64,000 nucleotides of DNA from Tricholoma matsutake (taxonomy: Eukaryota > Basidiomycota > Agaricomycetes > Agaricales > Tricholomataceae): assembly GCA_026075535.2 (NCBI GenBank), contig AP026546.1:10602001-10666000 (forward strand), in the 5' to 3' direction. The position numbers and the translations under genes are program-made. Within the stretch, counting starts at the first letter, position 1. Every line of letters begins with the position of its first letter. Shown here piece by piece: positions 44,764 through 55,674 of the stretch. The notes under the pieces were generated by a model, which saw only the letters and a program-made list of their open reading frames with translations, was not told the DNA's origin and did not search any database.

Positions 44764-46858
44764 TGTAGTGATGACGAGTAATAGAGGATGAAGTAAAGAA
44801 GAATGAAGAAAGAGAAGAAAAAAAAGAAAGATCACATTATAAATCGGAGTTGGAAATTAAAATATAAGAAAAAATGCAAAGTAAAACATATTAAGTAATT
44901 GTACCAGAGGGGTTCAGGATCTGGGTGGTTTCCAAACAGCTTCAAAGGTACCAGCTGTAAAGCAACTGGCCAGTGGTGACTGCCCCTGTGGTGTAGGAGC
45001 AGTAGAGAAAATAATACCACCCCAGTGATAGAAAGTGAAAGCAGATGGGGTGGGTGGGCCTTTTCAAGGGTCACAGGATCGATAGCATGGACAACAGGTC
45101 CCAGGTCTGGCTTTGGTTTGAGAGGGGTAGGAGGAGTTGTTTCAGTGATTGGAGGCAGGGATTGTGTAGGTTTTGAAAGACCTGGAGGAACAGCAGGGGG
45201 GAGGCAGAGAGGCGGTGTGACAAGAAGGATAGGAGCAGGGGCAGGAAGAGAGGGAGCCCAGGCAAGAATAGAACCACAGGAGAAGTAGGCAGCTGGGGGG
45301 TGGAGGTAATGGCAATGGACCTTGGCTTACACAAGAGGCAGAACAATATATTACCCTGGAGAATATGTTGGGAATAATAGGGAAAAAAGACACTTTTTCC
45401 CTGGGGAAAAATAAAATGAACCATCAGTAAAAAAATGTTGTTTTTCCCACACTTTTCTCTTTGCTCTTGCTCAGCAAAAATAACTCATCCATTTCCAGGA
45501 GAAAATCAGGTGAAAATGGAGGGGAAATATATCTTTTTTTCCACATTTTCTCTATATCTGGTGAAAATAACATTTTTTCTCCTGACTATCCACAATTTTT
45601 TCACCTAGAAACAGATTAGTCATTTTTCCACAGAGAAAAAACTGGGAATATGTGGGAAAATAACCTTTTTCCCCCTAATGTTCCCAAGTTTTTCTCCTGG
45701 AAACAGATTAGTTGTTTTCCTGCAGCAACCAAAAGGACAAAGTGTGGGAAAATAACATATTTTTACTGATGGTTGCTTTTATTTTTCCCCAGTGAAAAAG
45801 TGTCTTTTTCTCCCATTATTCCCAACATTTTCTCCAGGGTAATATATTGCTCTGCCTCTTGTGTTAGATGCCATATCAGCCCTGAGCTCTTTCACATCCT
45901 TTTGCAATCTTTTTAGTTCCTCCATCATGTCCAATAACATGTCCTTCATGCAGGGGGCTGGGAAGTGGTGTTGGGCACTGGTGGTCACTGCTGCTCGTGG
46001 TTTTATGCATCACATTGGGGCATTGTCACAGTACTCATGCATTTCCCATCATTTTGTGACGTGCTGAAGGCACAGGGGGCTGGGGAATGGTACTGGGCAG
46101 CTGTTGGACTTGCTGTTTGTGGGTATACATGCTGTGTGGCAGCCATGAGGTGGTAGCTGTGGAATCTGCACTTTTTGGCAGTTTTGCTCTCATTCTGCCA
46201 TTTCCCATCATTCTGGGCTGCTCTATAGATGGAAGGGGCTGCCAAAGGGTAGTAGGGAAAGTTTAGTGCCTTTTCTGGCAGGTACTCCATCATGTCTGAG
46301 GTAGTATAGGCACTCAGCATGAAAGCTGGTCACCTTGTCATCTGTGAGCTGTCTTGTCGGTTTTTGGATGTGAACGAGGTGGGGAGGACATTGCCTGAGG
46401 TTGGGGGAAGGGTGGGTAGTCACCTGTTCTGTCATTTTGGTGCCCCAGTGGTCATAATGCCTGTAACTTGACATAATGGGGTCTGGGCACGTTTTCGGCA
46501 TATAGCTCGCTCTAGGGGTGGGTTCTGGTCAAGTGGGGTGAAGGTAGAGCTGCCTAATGGAGTGGTCTAGAGGACTGTCTCCTCAGAATTCCGTTCCGTG
46601 GTGTTGTGGCCAAACGCGACGCGTTTTCGCTTGGGCGACAATTTTTTGGTGGCTGTGCAAGGTTCAAACAATGAGCTGGCAGCTCTAAGAGGCTGCCTGC
46701 TTGTTTGTTCCACAAAGAGGGTTGCCTAGGGGGGTTCACTGAGGGTGTGTAAAGGTGTATGAAGCAGGAATAGAAGCCAGGGTGTGTGGGGAACTCAGGG
46801 AGTTCAAACTGAGGAGTGTGGCAGAAAAGACTGAGACACTAAAGTGAGTTCATTATTC
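44764..46858 (-). pseudogene. R3 internal region, further minus-strand coding remnants
   Basis: 45,290-44,850: Pro-rich segment then a hydrophobic stretch (LLSLSITGVVLFSLLLLHH). 45,960-45,867: a short coiled coil (LLDMMEELKRLQKDVKELR) cut by the foldback element. 46,501-46,003: two overlapping frames (MSSYRHYDHWGTKMTEQV; MMEYLPEKALNFPYYPL). These may be exons of one gene with the ORF at 43,822-44,763. 46,502-46,858 shows nothing I can name. Confidence 0.4.
45330..45863. mobile_element. foldback MITE, 534 bp, inside R3
   Basis: Long inverted ends CACAAGAGGCAGA...TATATTACCCTGGAG with 3-bp duplicates TTA (45,327-45,329; 45,864-45,866). The arms match over about 90 bp and again through AT-rich inner words. 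Ends and 3-bp duplication fit CACTA-like or PIF-like elements. Confidence 0.85.
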
Positions 46859-47126
46859 TGTAAGGGCAAGACCCTGCAGCAACAAGAGGAGACTCAATCA
46901 GAGAGAGAAGGGGCACTAAAGCATGGCCAGTGTATTGCTATAAGCAGAGGAAATCCTAATAATAATGAACTAAAGAAGGGTCACTACTCCAACTGTCCAA
47001 AGTGAGGCTGTAGCCAAATGATAACAAAGCTAGAGTAACGTAATGGAAAGGAATGTAGGAATGAGTCCATGACTGATATAAACATAGGAAGGGGCTTGGT
47101 ACCCTACCCAGGGTTGTCCCCTTACA
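46859..47126. repeat. R3 right LTR, intact
   Basis: 268 bp, TGTAAGGGC to CCCTTACA, followed by TTCAC. Confidence 0.95.
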
Positions 47127-47131
47127 TTCAC

Positions 47132-48110
47132 CCTCCTGACACATTCCAAATGCAGGGGCTGAAGAAATGACAATCCTGATGCTCATAGCGGCACCAAGCT
47201 CAGGGACATTGCTGATGCTGAACCGCCTTCTGCAAACTGCAGGGGCCAAAGAAATGATGATGCTGATGCCGATCCTCAACCCAGCACCGAACTGGAGGCC
47301 ATTGCCACTGACAAACTGCCTGCTGCATCAAGAGGCAGAAAAGTTGTCAAAGGCAAACCCAAGTGCAAGGAAGCTTGCTGAATATCAACAGCAGGACAGA
47401 CCCCAAATTCTGATACAACTGAGTCACAATATGTCCAAGTGGATCAAATGACAATTGACGGCCTCTGCATGGTTGGTGTCACTCAACCACAGCCAATTAA
47501 TGGTCCTAGTGATGGTGAACCAGAATATCTTGTTCCTTGACACATTTACATGAGATACATCATGCCTGGATCAGCTGGAAACACCAATGTAAATGATCTC
47601 CCATGCCCAATTGATCCATTTCTGTTGGATATACCTCAAGAGAGCTCACAACACCCTAAGCCTCAACCACCTTTAGGGGGGAAATTGGATGGAGCATCCT
47701 ATTGCAAGGGCAAGGGTTTTAGCAGCATTAGTAGCATCGGGAACAGCAACAGTGGCATCAGGAATGGCAACACCAATATCAGGAATGGCAACACCAATAT
47801 TGGCAATGGCACCAGTAGGATCAGCAAAGGCAACGATCAGCAATGGCAACACCAATATCGGCAGCGGCACCAGTAGGATCAGCAATGGCAACACCAATAT
47901 CAGCAATGATAACAGTATGATCAGCAATGGCAACATTGGCAACAGAAAAAGTATGATTGGCAACAGCAACATCATGATCAGCAGCAAATCCATCCTCAGC
48001 ATGAGCACGACCTATCTGAAGGACAGCTGATGACCTTGCACAGCAGGAAGTCATTTCAACCCAGGCTGTTGGGAGGAGACAGAGAATTAAAAAAGTGAAA
48101 TTTGCCACAT
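47132..48110 (+). pseudogene. KDZ-associated protein gene, 3' part, right outer arm
   Basis: Continuation of 39,000-40,429 beyond R3; diverged inverted copy of 5571-6460. Contains the basic stretch near 47,330-47,385, the conserved VGVTQPQPINGP region (47,470-47,510) and a Gly/Asn/Ser/Ile repeat tail (47,740-47,960). An 85-bp internal duplication near 47,165-47,250 is not in the left copy. Confidence 0.6.
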
Positions 48111-48159
48111 AGATTTACAAATAAAACACTATGTAATGTGAAAAAAAAGATAGTCCAAC

Positions 48160-48735
48160 TTTTATGTACATGCCAAATCACATCAATTCTTTTCTGCCTC
48201 ACTTTGTCTCCCCTCTGTCCTTAGATTTTCCTGCTCTCTTCCTTGGGTTCGGCTGAGGGGTGGTACTTCTGGAATGTAGTCCAGAGGGACCAGGGGTCAG
48301 CCCATGTGGGGATCAGTGCAGCTGTGCAGGGGGAGGGGAGGGCTGGGGTGAGGTGATTACATTGACTGCTGATGCTGGTGGGCTAAGTGCCAATGCCAGG
48401 GTGGTAGGCTTGGGCTCAGTGAGCGACGTTGGGGGGAAGAGGAGAGGGAGTGGTGGGGCCATTGATGTTGTGGGCTGTACCATTTCTTGAGAATCCTGTG
48501 GTGTGGTGGGAATAATTTGGATGGGGGCACCAGCCAAGGATGCTTCCCCTGCCACCTCTTCCAGCACAGCCAGTCCCTCACCATGCTCAGGCTCAGTGTT
48601 CCCCTTGACAAATCCCCCCTCCTCAACCAGTTCTGCCATCTGTTCATTTTTATTGCTGGCAGCAGCAGCTGGAGTGGCAATGGGAGTGGGAGCAGGAGTT
48701 GGGGCAGGAGCAGGAACAGGAGTGGGGGTGGACCC
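48160..48735 (-). pseudogene. Pro/Ala/Thr-repeat protein, right arm copy, 5' part lost
   Basis: Inverted copy of about 4912-5513. The Ala-Pro-Thr-Pro tract is only about half as long as in the left copy. At 48,735 the match ends where a hAT-like element begins, so both copies of this gene have lost the same side to related elements. Confidence 0.65.
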
Positions 48736-49496
48736 CACACCAACAAGCACCTGCTTGTTGGGTGGATGGTGGGTACACCAGGGCTATGACCACCACGGCA
48801 CCCATCCCCATGCCTACAAGCCTCTGCTCGTAGGGTGGATGATGGGTGCAGCTTGCTACAGCAATGGATGCATGCAAGGAGAGGGGTGGGCAATGACACC
48901 CACCCCAGACTGCATCCCCCAACCCCCCCTCCCCCGCATTTTGCATAGGGAGGGGTCTTTATTATTTTTAATTTATCTCTGCCCCCCCCCCCCCTCTCGC
49001 ATCTTGCAAGAGGGGTTTTTTTTTGTTTATTATCCACTCCCTTGTGTCCTACATGAGGGATGTGGTTAATTGATCTTAATTGTTTGAAAAATGCCTCCTC
49101 GAGGAATATGAAAAGTTGAGTCATAAATAAACCTCATATTGATTTCTAATAAATCTCCTGTGGCTCCAGTGGTTGAGCACACTTGTTTGGTTTGTCATGT
49201 GATTCCTTATGGTGAGGTCTTGAGTTCAATTCCTGCAGTACACAAATTTATATTGTGGGTACTTTATGAAATTCACCAAGTCCGAAGTCCTTTGAGCTCA
49301 TATCTAATTGACTTATCATTTGGTTGAAATGCATTCCACTCGGACTCCAGTGGGGGATTGAACTCTACATGACTTAGTGTAGTTCAATTGACTCCACTCA
49401 GACTCCACTCAGACTCCACTCAGACTCCAGTTGGACTCCAGATGGACTCTGGTTAGTCTAATCAGAGTCCACTAGGACAGGTGGGGGTCTGTAAAG
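48736..49496. mobile_element. hAT-like element fragment b (left-end type, reversed)
   Basis: In order: two GAGCAG-like palindromes (ACAAGCACCTGCTTGT, 48,750; TACAAGCCTCTGCTCGTA, 48,811), GC hairpins (48,930-49,060), a tRNA-like segment (49,150-49,335), a GACTCCACTCA array (49,340-49,480) and the end GGGGGTCTGTAAAG. This is the same order as the left end of element a read backwards. Confidence 0.7.
49150..49335 (+). repeat. tRNA-like (SINE-type) segment in fragment b
   Basis: A-box-like TGGCTCCAGTGGTTGAGCAC (49,161-49,180), B-box-like GAGTTCAATTCC (49,222-49,233), then a body alignable with 40,690-40,790 (GGTACTTTATGAAATTCA). Confidence 0.65.
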
Positions 49497-52400
49497 TACT
49501 GGTGATAAAGGTCAAAAATGTGGAGGGAACCCCAAACAAGAAAGGGGAAATTTCCCATTACACCAGGGGACTCTTGACAATCAACAGAAGACCTTTCCCG
49601 ATGACCTTCCTCATTGCAGGATTGGGGAAAGAATCAGTCATCCAGGGCCTGCCATGGCTCAGAAGAATCAATCCAGTAATTGACTGGAGAATTGGAACCT
49701 TCCAATTCAGGATGAATGACAAGACCTATCCTGAATTCTCACATGGAAGAGGAAGAACCCTTATCAGGAGGGTACAGACCAAGAAAACCAATGATGAACA
49801 CCTGTCATGGCGCCAGAGGTGAACCGAAAAGAAGAACCCTCTAGACATGACAAAAGAAGAGTGACAGGCATGGTGCCAAAGGATTGTCGCCAAAGAACAA
49901 GAAAAGCTTGCCCTCAAGAAGAAGACTGCTGAGGAAGAATGGGCATGATGGAAAAAGGTGGCCACCAGAGAGCTGGAGAAACTGGCTGCAAGAAAGAAGA
50001 AGAACGACTGGCAGTAGCCCAGATAGTTGCAAAAGAAAGGGAAAGAATGGCCCTGATTTTGTCCTTCAGGGCCCCTGAAGGACAAGAAAGCAATGAACAA
50101 AGAACAGCTAATGCAATGCTGAAGAATTGTTGCCAAGGCAAAATCAATGGGGGGAGCCCTCCACGCTGAACCAAGAAGCAAGATGCCCATCAAAACAAGA
50201 AAGGTAACAATTGAAGAAGTAGATGATGAAGAGATCACAATCATGACTCTTCAAGATGTGGAGCCCATTGGGCCATAAGATGAAGAAGACAAACCCAGCA
50301 CTGGCAAACCACAAACAGGCAATGGCACAGGCAATGGAACAAACAGAAGGGACACCCAAACAAGAAATTGCAGACAATGGACTACTGATCACCTACATCT
50401 GAGGAGAACCCATCATTGGAATATTTGAACTGGCTAAAATGCCACTGACCGAGGAGTACAATGAACCAAAGTACTCATATTCCCAGACAATGAAGAACAT
50501 CTCTTGGATCGTGAAGGCAAAAGGATCACCATGATATGCATACGGACAGAATATCTGGATCAGGGCAAAAACAATGGTCTCACAGCACCTGACACACAAG
50601 AAGGAAGGAGACCCCGAACAAAAGACACTGGATGAACTACTTCCTGAACAATACAGGGGGTACCGATGGATATTCAAAAGGAAGCATCGGAACAATTCTC
50701 AGAATCAAGACCCTGGGATCATGCAATCGAACTGAAACCAGATTTTATGGCAAAGGACTGCAGGGTTTACCCATTATCGCCAGCAGAACAGAAGAAACTC
50801 AATGAGTTTCTTGACAAAAGCCTAGAAAAAGGATACATCTGACCATCAAAATTGCCCATGGCATCACCATTCTTCTTCATTGCAAAGAAGGACTCGGATG
50901 TCCTGAGACCATGTCAGGACTACAGGTACTTGAATAATGGAACGATCAAGAAAGCCTACCTGCTGCCACTGGTAGGAGACCTGTTGGATAAACTGAGAGG
51001 GGCAAAATGGTTTATGAAATTGGACATCTGATGGGGGTATCACAACATCAGAATCAAGGACAGAGTTCAATGGAAGGCAGCCTTCAAGACAAACTGAGGG
51101 CTGTTTGAACCAACGGTGATGTTCTTTGGATTATGCAACTCACTGGCGACCTTCCAGGCAATGATGAACGAGATATTCCATGACATGATCAGAGAGGGAT
51201 GGCTCATGATTTACATGGACAACATCCTAATATTCTCCAAGGATCAGAACAAACACCAGGAAAGGACAAAGAGGGTACTGCAAAGACTGGCAGAGAACAA
51301 CTTATACTTGAAACCAGAGAAATGCAAATTTGATGTCCACAAAGTGGAATTCTTGGGTCTGATCATACGACCCAATGAAATTGCCATGGACAACACAAAA
51401 CTGGAAGGTATACAGGATTGGCCAACCCCAAAAAACATAAAGGCAGTCAGATCCTTCCTGGGATTTGGGAACTTCTACAGGAGGTTTACTGGACATTTTG
51501 TGGAGACAAGCAGACCGCTTGATGAACTGACGAAGAAGAACAAAATGTTCAACTGAACAACAGAATGCGAACAGGCCTTTCAGGCGGTGAAAAGGAAATT
51601 TGCAGAAGCACTGGTACTGCTAATGCCAGATTAGACAAAGCCATTCACGATTGAATCAGACACCTCAAAACATGTGACAGGAGGAGTGCTGAGACAAAGA
51701 GATACAAATGGGGACTGGCATCTGTGTGGATATATATTGCATGCGCTAACACCAACAGAATGGAACTACAAGATTTATGACAGGGAGCTACTAGCAATAG
51801 TACGATCACTAGAGACCTGGAGACACTACCTACTGGGCTCAGGACACCCGGTGGTAATCCTGTCAGACCACAAGAACTTGACGTACTTCCAAATGGTGCA
51901 GAAACTGAACAGATGACAGGCAAGATGGAGGATCCCAGATGGTACAGAGCGATGCATTATCACAAAGAGCAGATCACATACTGGCAGAAGACAACGATAA
52001 TGAAGACATCATGATGCTTCCAGAAACAGTATTTGTGAAATTCATTGACACAGAAATGCATGACTTGCTCACAGGGAGCATCATGAAAGATGACCTGGTG
52101 AAGAGCACAATCGAGGCACTAAAGACCAAGGGAACACCACCAATAAAATTGGCTTTAGAAGACTGGAAAATAGAAGATGGCCTTCTATTCTTCTGAAACA
52201 GATGCTATGTCCCCAACAATGGAGATCTACGGAAAAAGCTGGTGCAAAAAACCATGAGGGAGTGACCAGTGGACACCCGGGACAACCAAAATGATCAGGA
52301 GGGACTACTGGTGGCCAGGAATGATGACATACATCAAGAACTATGTCACTGGATGCACTCCATGCCAGCAAATGAAGGTCAACACCCACCTGACAACACC

Positions 52401-53474
52401 CCCACTGCAACCAATCAAATCCAAAGTGATGAGACCATTTGTGATGGTAACAACAGATTTCATAACTGACCTACCGAAGTCTGATGGTTATGATGCACTC
52501 ATGGTTGTGATAGACCATGGGCTTATGAAAGGGGTAATTTTTATCCCTTGCAGGAAAACTATGGATGCATTGGGAGCAGCCACCCTCTACCTAGACAATG
52601 TCTACAAACAATTTGGCCTCCCAGACAAGATCAGCTCCAACAGAGATCCCAGATTTGCCTTGCAGCTCTTCCAGGAGCTAGGAAGATTGCTTGGAATCAA
52701 ACTGGCAATGAGCACGGCATACCATCCCCAGACCAATGGGGACACAGAATGGGTGAATCAAGAAGTAGAGGTGTACCTGTGGATCTTCTGCTCAAACAAC
52801 CAGGAGAATTGGAAGCACCTCCTCCCAACTGCAGAGTTCACGCACAACCAGAGAATGCACTCCATACAGAAGAACTCCCCATTCTACCTCATGATGGGCT
52901 ATGAGCCCAAGGCAATCCCACTCCCCTACCTGAAAATGAACATACCGGCCATAGAAAAGTGAATTGTCACACTGCAATGGCCCGAGATGAAGCAAAGGCA
53001 CCACATGAGTTAGCCAGACAGATGATGGCAGAAAGGATGACAAGACACTTCACCCCATTCAAAGAAGGAGACAGAGTGGGGCTAGAAGCGAAGAACCTCA
53101 AGATGACACATGCAATGAGGAAGCTTGCACCAAAGAGAGAAGGACCATTCACCATCAAGAAGGTCCTGAGCCTACTCTCCTACCGACTGAAGTTGTCAGA
53201 ACAGTGGAAAATACACCCAGTATTCCATGTGGCACTCCTTTCCCCATATAAAGAAACTGAGACACATGGACCGAACTTCCCAGAACCACTGCCTGATCTG
53301 ATAGAAGGTGAATCGGAATATGAGGTGGAAGCAATCATCAGACACAAGAAGAGAGGAAAGACCATGCACTTCCTAGTGAAGTGGGTCAGATACCCAACTT
53401 CGGAGAACTCATGGGAGCCTGAGGGAAACCTGAAACATGCCGGAAGAGTTCTAGGAGCATATAAACGACAGTGA
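49497..53474 (+). pseudogene. Ty3/gypsy chromovirus pol (element G4), 5'-truncated, inactivated
   Basis: Starts inside the protease region (GLPWLRRINPVIDW near 49,650). RT 50,700-51,556: YMDN at 51,214-51,225 in place of YMDD. RNase H 51,560-51,940 with an internal deletion. Integrase 52,190-52,960: HxxxH/CxxC module (CTPCQQMK), first Asp TTDFITDLP kept, second catalytic Asp changed (SSNRDPRF, near 52,638), Glu in GDTEW kept. Chromodomain 53,290-53,474 (FLVKWVRYPTSENSWEPE). Stops: TGA 50,840, 51,029, 51,095, 51,554, 51,914, 52,194; TAG 51,632; plus frame changes near 52,280 and 52,965. No gag is left. Confidence 0.93.
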
Positions 53475-53492
53475 CAGCTGTAGAAGTGAAAC

Positions 53493-53767
53493 CATGCTCA
53501 CAGGAATTGAAATCCTCACCATCGTTGTTGGCATGACCCTGGCTGTGGCCACAGCCCTGACCTTTGCATTCTGCCTTTATGCCATCTTCTGACTATGGCC
53601 TGAACCCCCAATTACAGACATAGAATTTTCCATTCTATGACATGCCACAGAAAACCCCTCTATCAACAACACCGCTACCTCGCTGACACCACTGCCTGAG
53701 GCAGCACAAACCAGAAGAACCAGATCGTGGTCCAAGTTCAGACACAAGCTATTCCTCCATCACACCC
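53493..53767 (+). pseudogene. small single-pass membrane ORF after G4 integrase
   Basis: Starts ATGCTCACAGG; residues 5-32 are one long hydrophobic helix (ILTIVVGMTLAVATALTFAF), followed by TGA at 53,589, a polar Pro-rich stretch, and another TGA at 53,637. Two C/G-transition stops break it. Same place and build as the ORF at 2324 in element G0, though without sequence similarity that I can see. Confidence 0.45.
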
Positions 53768-53873
53768 CTCGACCCTGACCCATTCATTTATCCAGACCAC
53801 ATCTGATCAGACCCCGGAGAAGGAATGAAGATATTATTTGAAGTCAGCAACTTCAAGGATAGAGAGAGGGTGA

Positions 53874-54211
53874 TGTTACAATTTTTGTTATTGTAACCCA
53901 GGACAACCAGACATACACCAGCAAGGCCAGGTACTTTATTTTTCCTTTGCATTCAACTTGACTCATTCTGATGGGAGACACTTTGATGCCTGACTCCCAC
54001 CATTTGACATGCTGCACTGCAGCATTCCTTGACATTGGACCCTTGACATTGGATACCTCATGCTTGGCATGAGGGTTACTGTGCTATTGTTCTCTCTATT
54101 ATTACTTGACAAGGATCTCACACTCCGATTGGATGATAGACATCTCTGAAACTGTATATAAGCTACAGTAATACTGCCTGTATTCCTTAGCTTGACCTAA
54201 TTCAATCAACA
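53874..54211 (+). repeat. G4 3' LTR
   Basis: After a purine tract (AGAGAGAGGGTGA) the sequence runs TGTTACAATTTTTG to TCAATCAACA, with TATA-like GTATATAAGC near 54,153. The 5' LTR is absent, so the boundaries are from motif only. Confidence 0.6.
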
Positions 54212-54212
54212 G

Positions 54213-55393
54213 TGATGATACTCAACCCAGGAAAACCACCAAAACAGCCAATGAGGCAACCAATGATAATTGCATGAGTCAGAGGAAGGGTGTGAGATGT
54301 TCCAAAGGTTTGCAGTCCAACCTGTGGGAGGACAACTAGTTGGTACTAGTCGCAAAGGTAGTTCTATAAGAGATGAAAGTGTTTGATGCGGTCCAATGGG
54401 GTATTGATCAATATTGAGGAAGATCGATGAGATCGACAGTGAACAAGTTTATCATCGATGGTCAAAGTGTGAATTCCAAGGACTTTTTGATACATCGATA
54501 GTATATGAAGGCTATAGCCAATGTCTAGGAGATGTTGGAATGGTTGCTAGTGCTAACGACAAGAGGATTGAAGGAAGATCAAGGACACGATGATTGCAGA
54601 GGTTTCGTGTTGATTGAGAAAACCCGTAGAGACTTAGATTGTTTTAGAAGATTGATCAGATGCTTAGAACTGTATATGAGACGATAGGTGAAGATGATTT
54701 CTTGTATTTCCATGTAGATACTACAGAGTTTTATATGTTTTAAAAGAAACTTCCTAAAATGGTATAAGAAACATGTGTGGAACATGAGGCAAAAGATATG
54801 AGTTAAGGCATGAGGCCAAAAAGGAGAGTGGAATCCAAACAAGAAAGAGATATATCATATGATGAAGGAGTAATAAAGGGAAAGAACTAAAAGAGACTGT
54901 CCTTTGTGTATAAACTGTGCTAAGTCTCGCAATAATTCATCCAGTGGGTTCTGTATGCGATAGGGACTTGGAACGAGGCTGACTTATTATCAGCAGGTTA
55001 GAGCACGAGTTGGAATACCTCCTGGCGCATGGTATTCCACCATATAGATAACAAATGTGGCACCCAATGTCACTTGTAGTCTCTCGATGTCACTCAATAA
55101 TGCTTGACAATGGTCAACAATGTTCTATCACAGTTGCGGCTGTTTGAAGTTGATCGGGGATGTTTGATGGTTGTTTAGAGGGATCTTAGTGGCTTTCAAC
55201 ATAGTCCTAAGGTTGTGCAATGTGGTTTCTCGGTACGATTGATGTCGCTGGTGATGTTTCGATGCAGTCGATATGATATTGTGATCAATAGACTGGGTCG
55301 TACTGTGTCTGGGACATTGTAGGAGTCAGCTGATGCAATTAGAATGTGGTTAAAGTGGTGAATTGGCCTTTGAGCCAAGGAGACAACCTATCG
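54213..55393 (-). repeat. solo LTR of the G5 family, inverted
   Basis: Reverse complement matches the G5 LTR (58,751-59,916) from end to end (TGATGATACTCAACCC at the left edge, ACCTATCG at the right), with many substitutions. No target duplication visible. Confidence 0.85.
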
Positions 55394-55422
55394 ATGGTCT
55401 AAGAACTCATCTGAACACTCAA

Positions 55423-55632
55423 CAGCTCAGGAAATACCTGACTGTGATAAACTCGAACTCGACAGTTGGAAAACCTCCAACTGTGATACACGAAAAAACG
55501 GTCTACTCAGAAAGCCTCTGAGTATGGATAGCCACAATGACTTGAGGAAGTACCCAAGTGAAGGCAGGAAGCCCGAGACACTAGGAAAGCCTCCTAGTGC
55601 CAATATTGATACAGTTGGAAAGCCTCCAACTG
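55423..55632. repeat. array of six short hairpins with covarying stems
   Basis: Hairpins at 55,423-55,444, 55,463-55,483, 55,505-55,523, 55,541-55,558, 55,579-55,599 and 55,612-55,632, spaced 33-42 nt start to start. Four share the loop AAACC or AAGCC closed by different stems: CAGTTGGA/TCCAACTG (twice), ACTCAGA/TCTGAGT, CACTAGGA/TCCTAGTG. Confidence 0.8.
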
Positions 55633-55674
55633 TGACACATGACCCAAGACTGAGTCAAGACCGATAGTCTTAAC

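Larger units (their letters stand above)
40430..47126. mobile_element. small LTR retroelement R3 without pol, carrying later insertions
   Basis: LTRs of 268-269 bp starting TGTAAGGGC and ending CCCTTACA; 5-bp duplicates TTCAC at 40,425-40,429 and 47,127-47,131, and an empty site in the left arm (GTGAA, 6459-6463). The left LTR contains the 3.1-kb hAT-like element. Internal part 43,795-46,858 holds a minus-strand gene but no RT, RNase H or integrase. After removing the solo LTR and the foldback element, the interior was about 2.1 kb, so R3 is non-autonomous. Confidence 0.92.

Noticed and set aside
49497..53474. A nuclear code in which TGA is read as an amino acid
   Set aside because: TGA falls mainly at Arg positions that are CGA in relatives, and frame shifts and TAG codons occur as well; mutation explains it.
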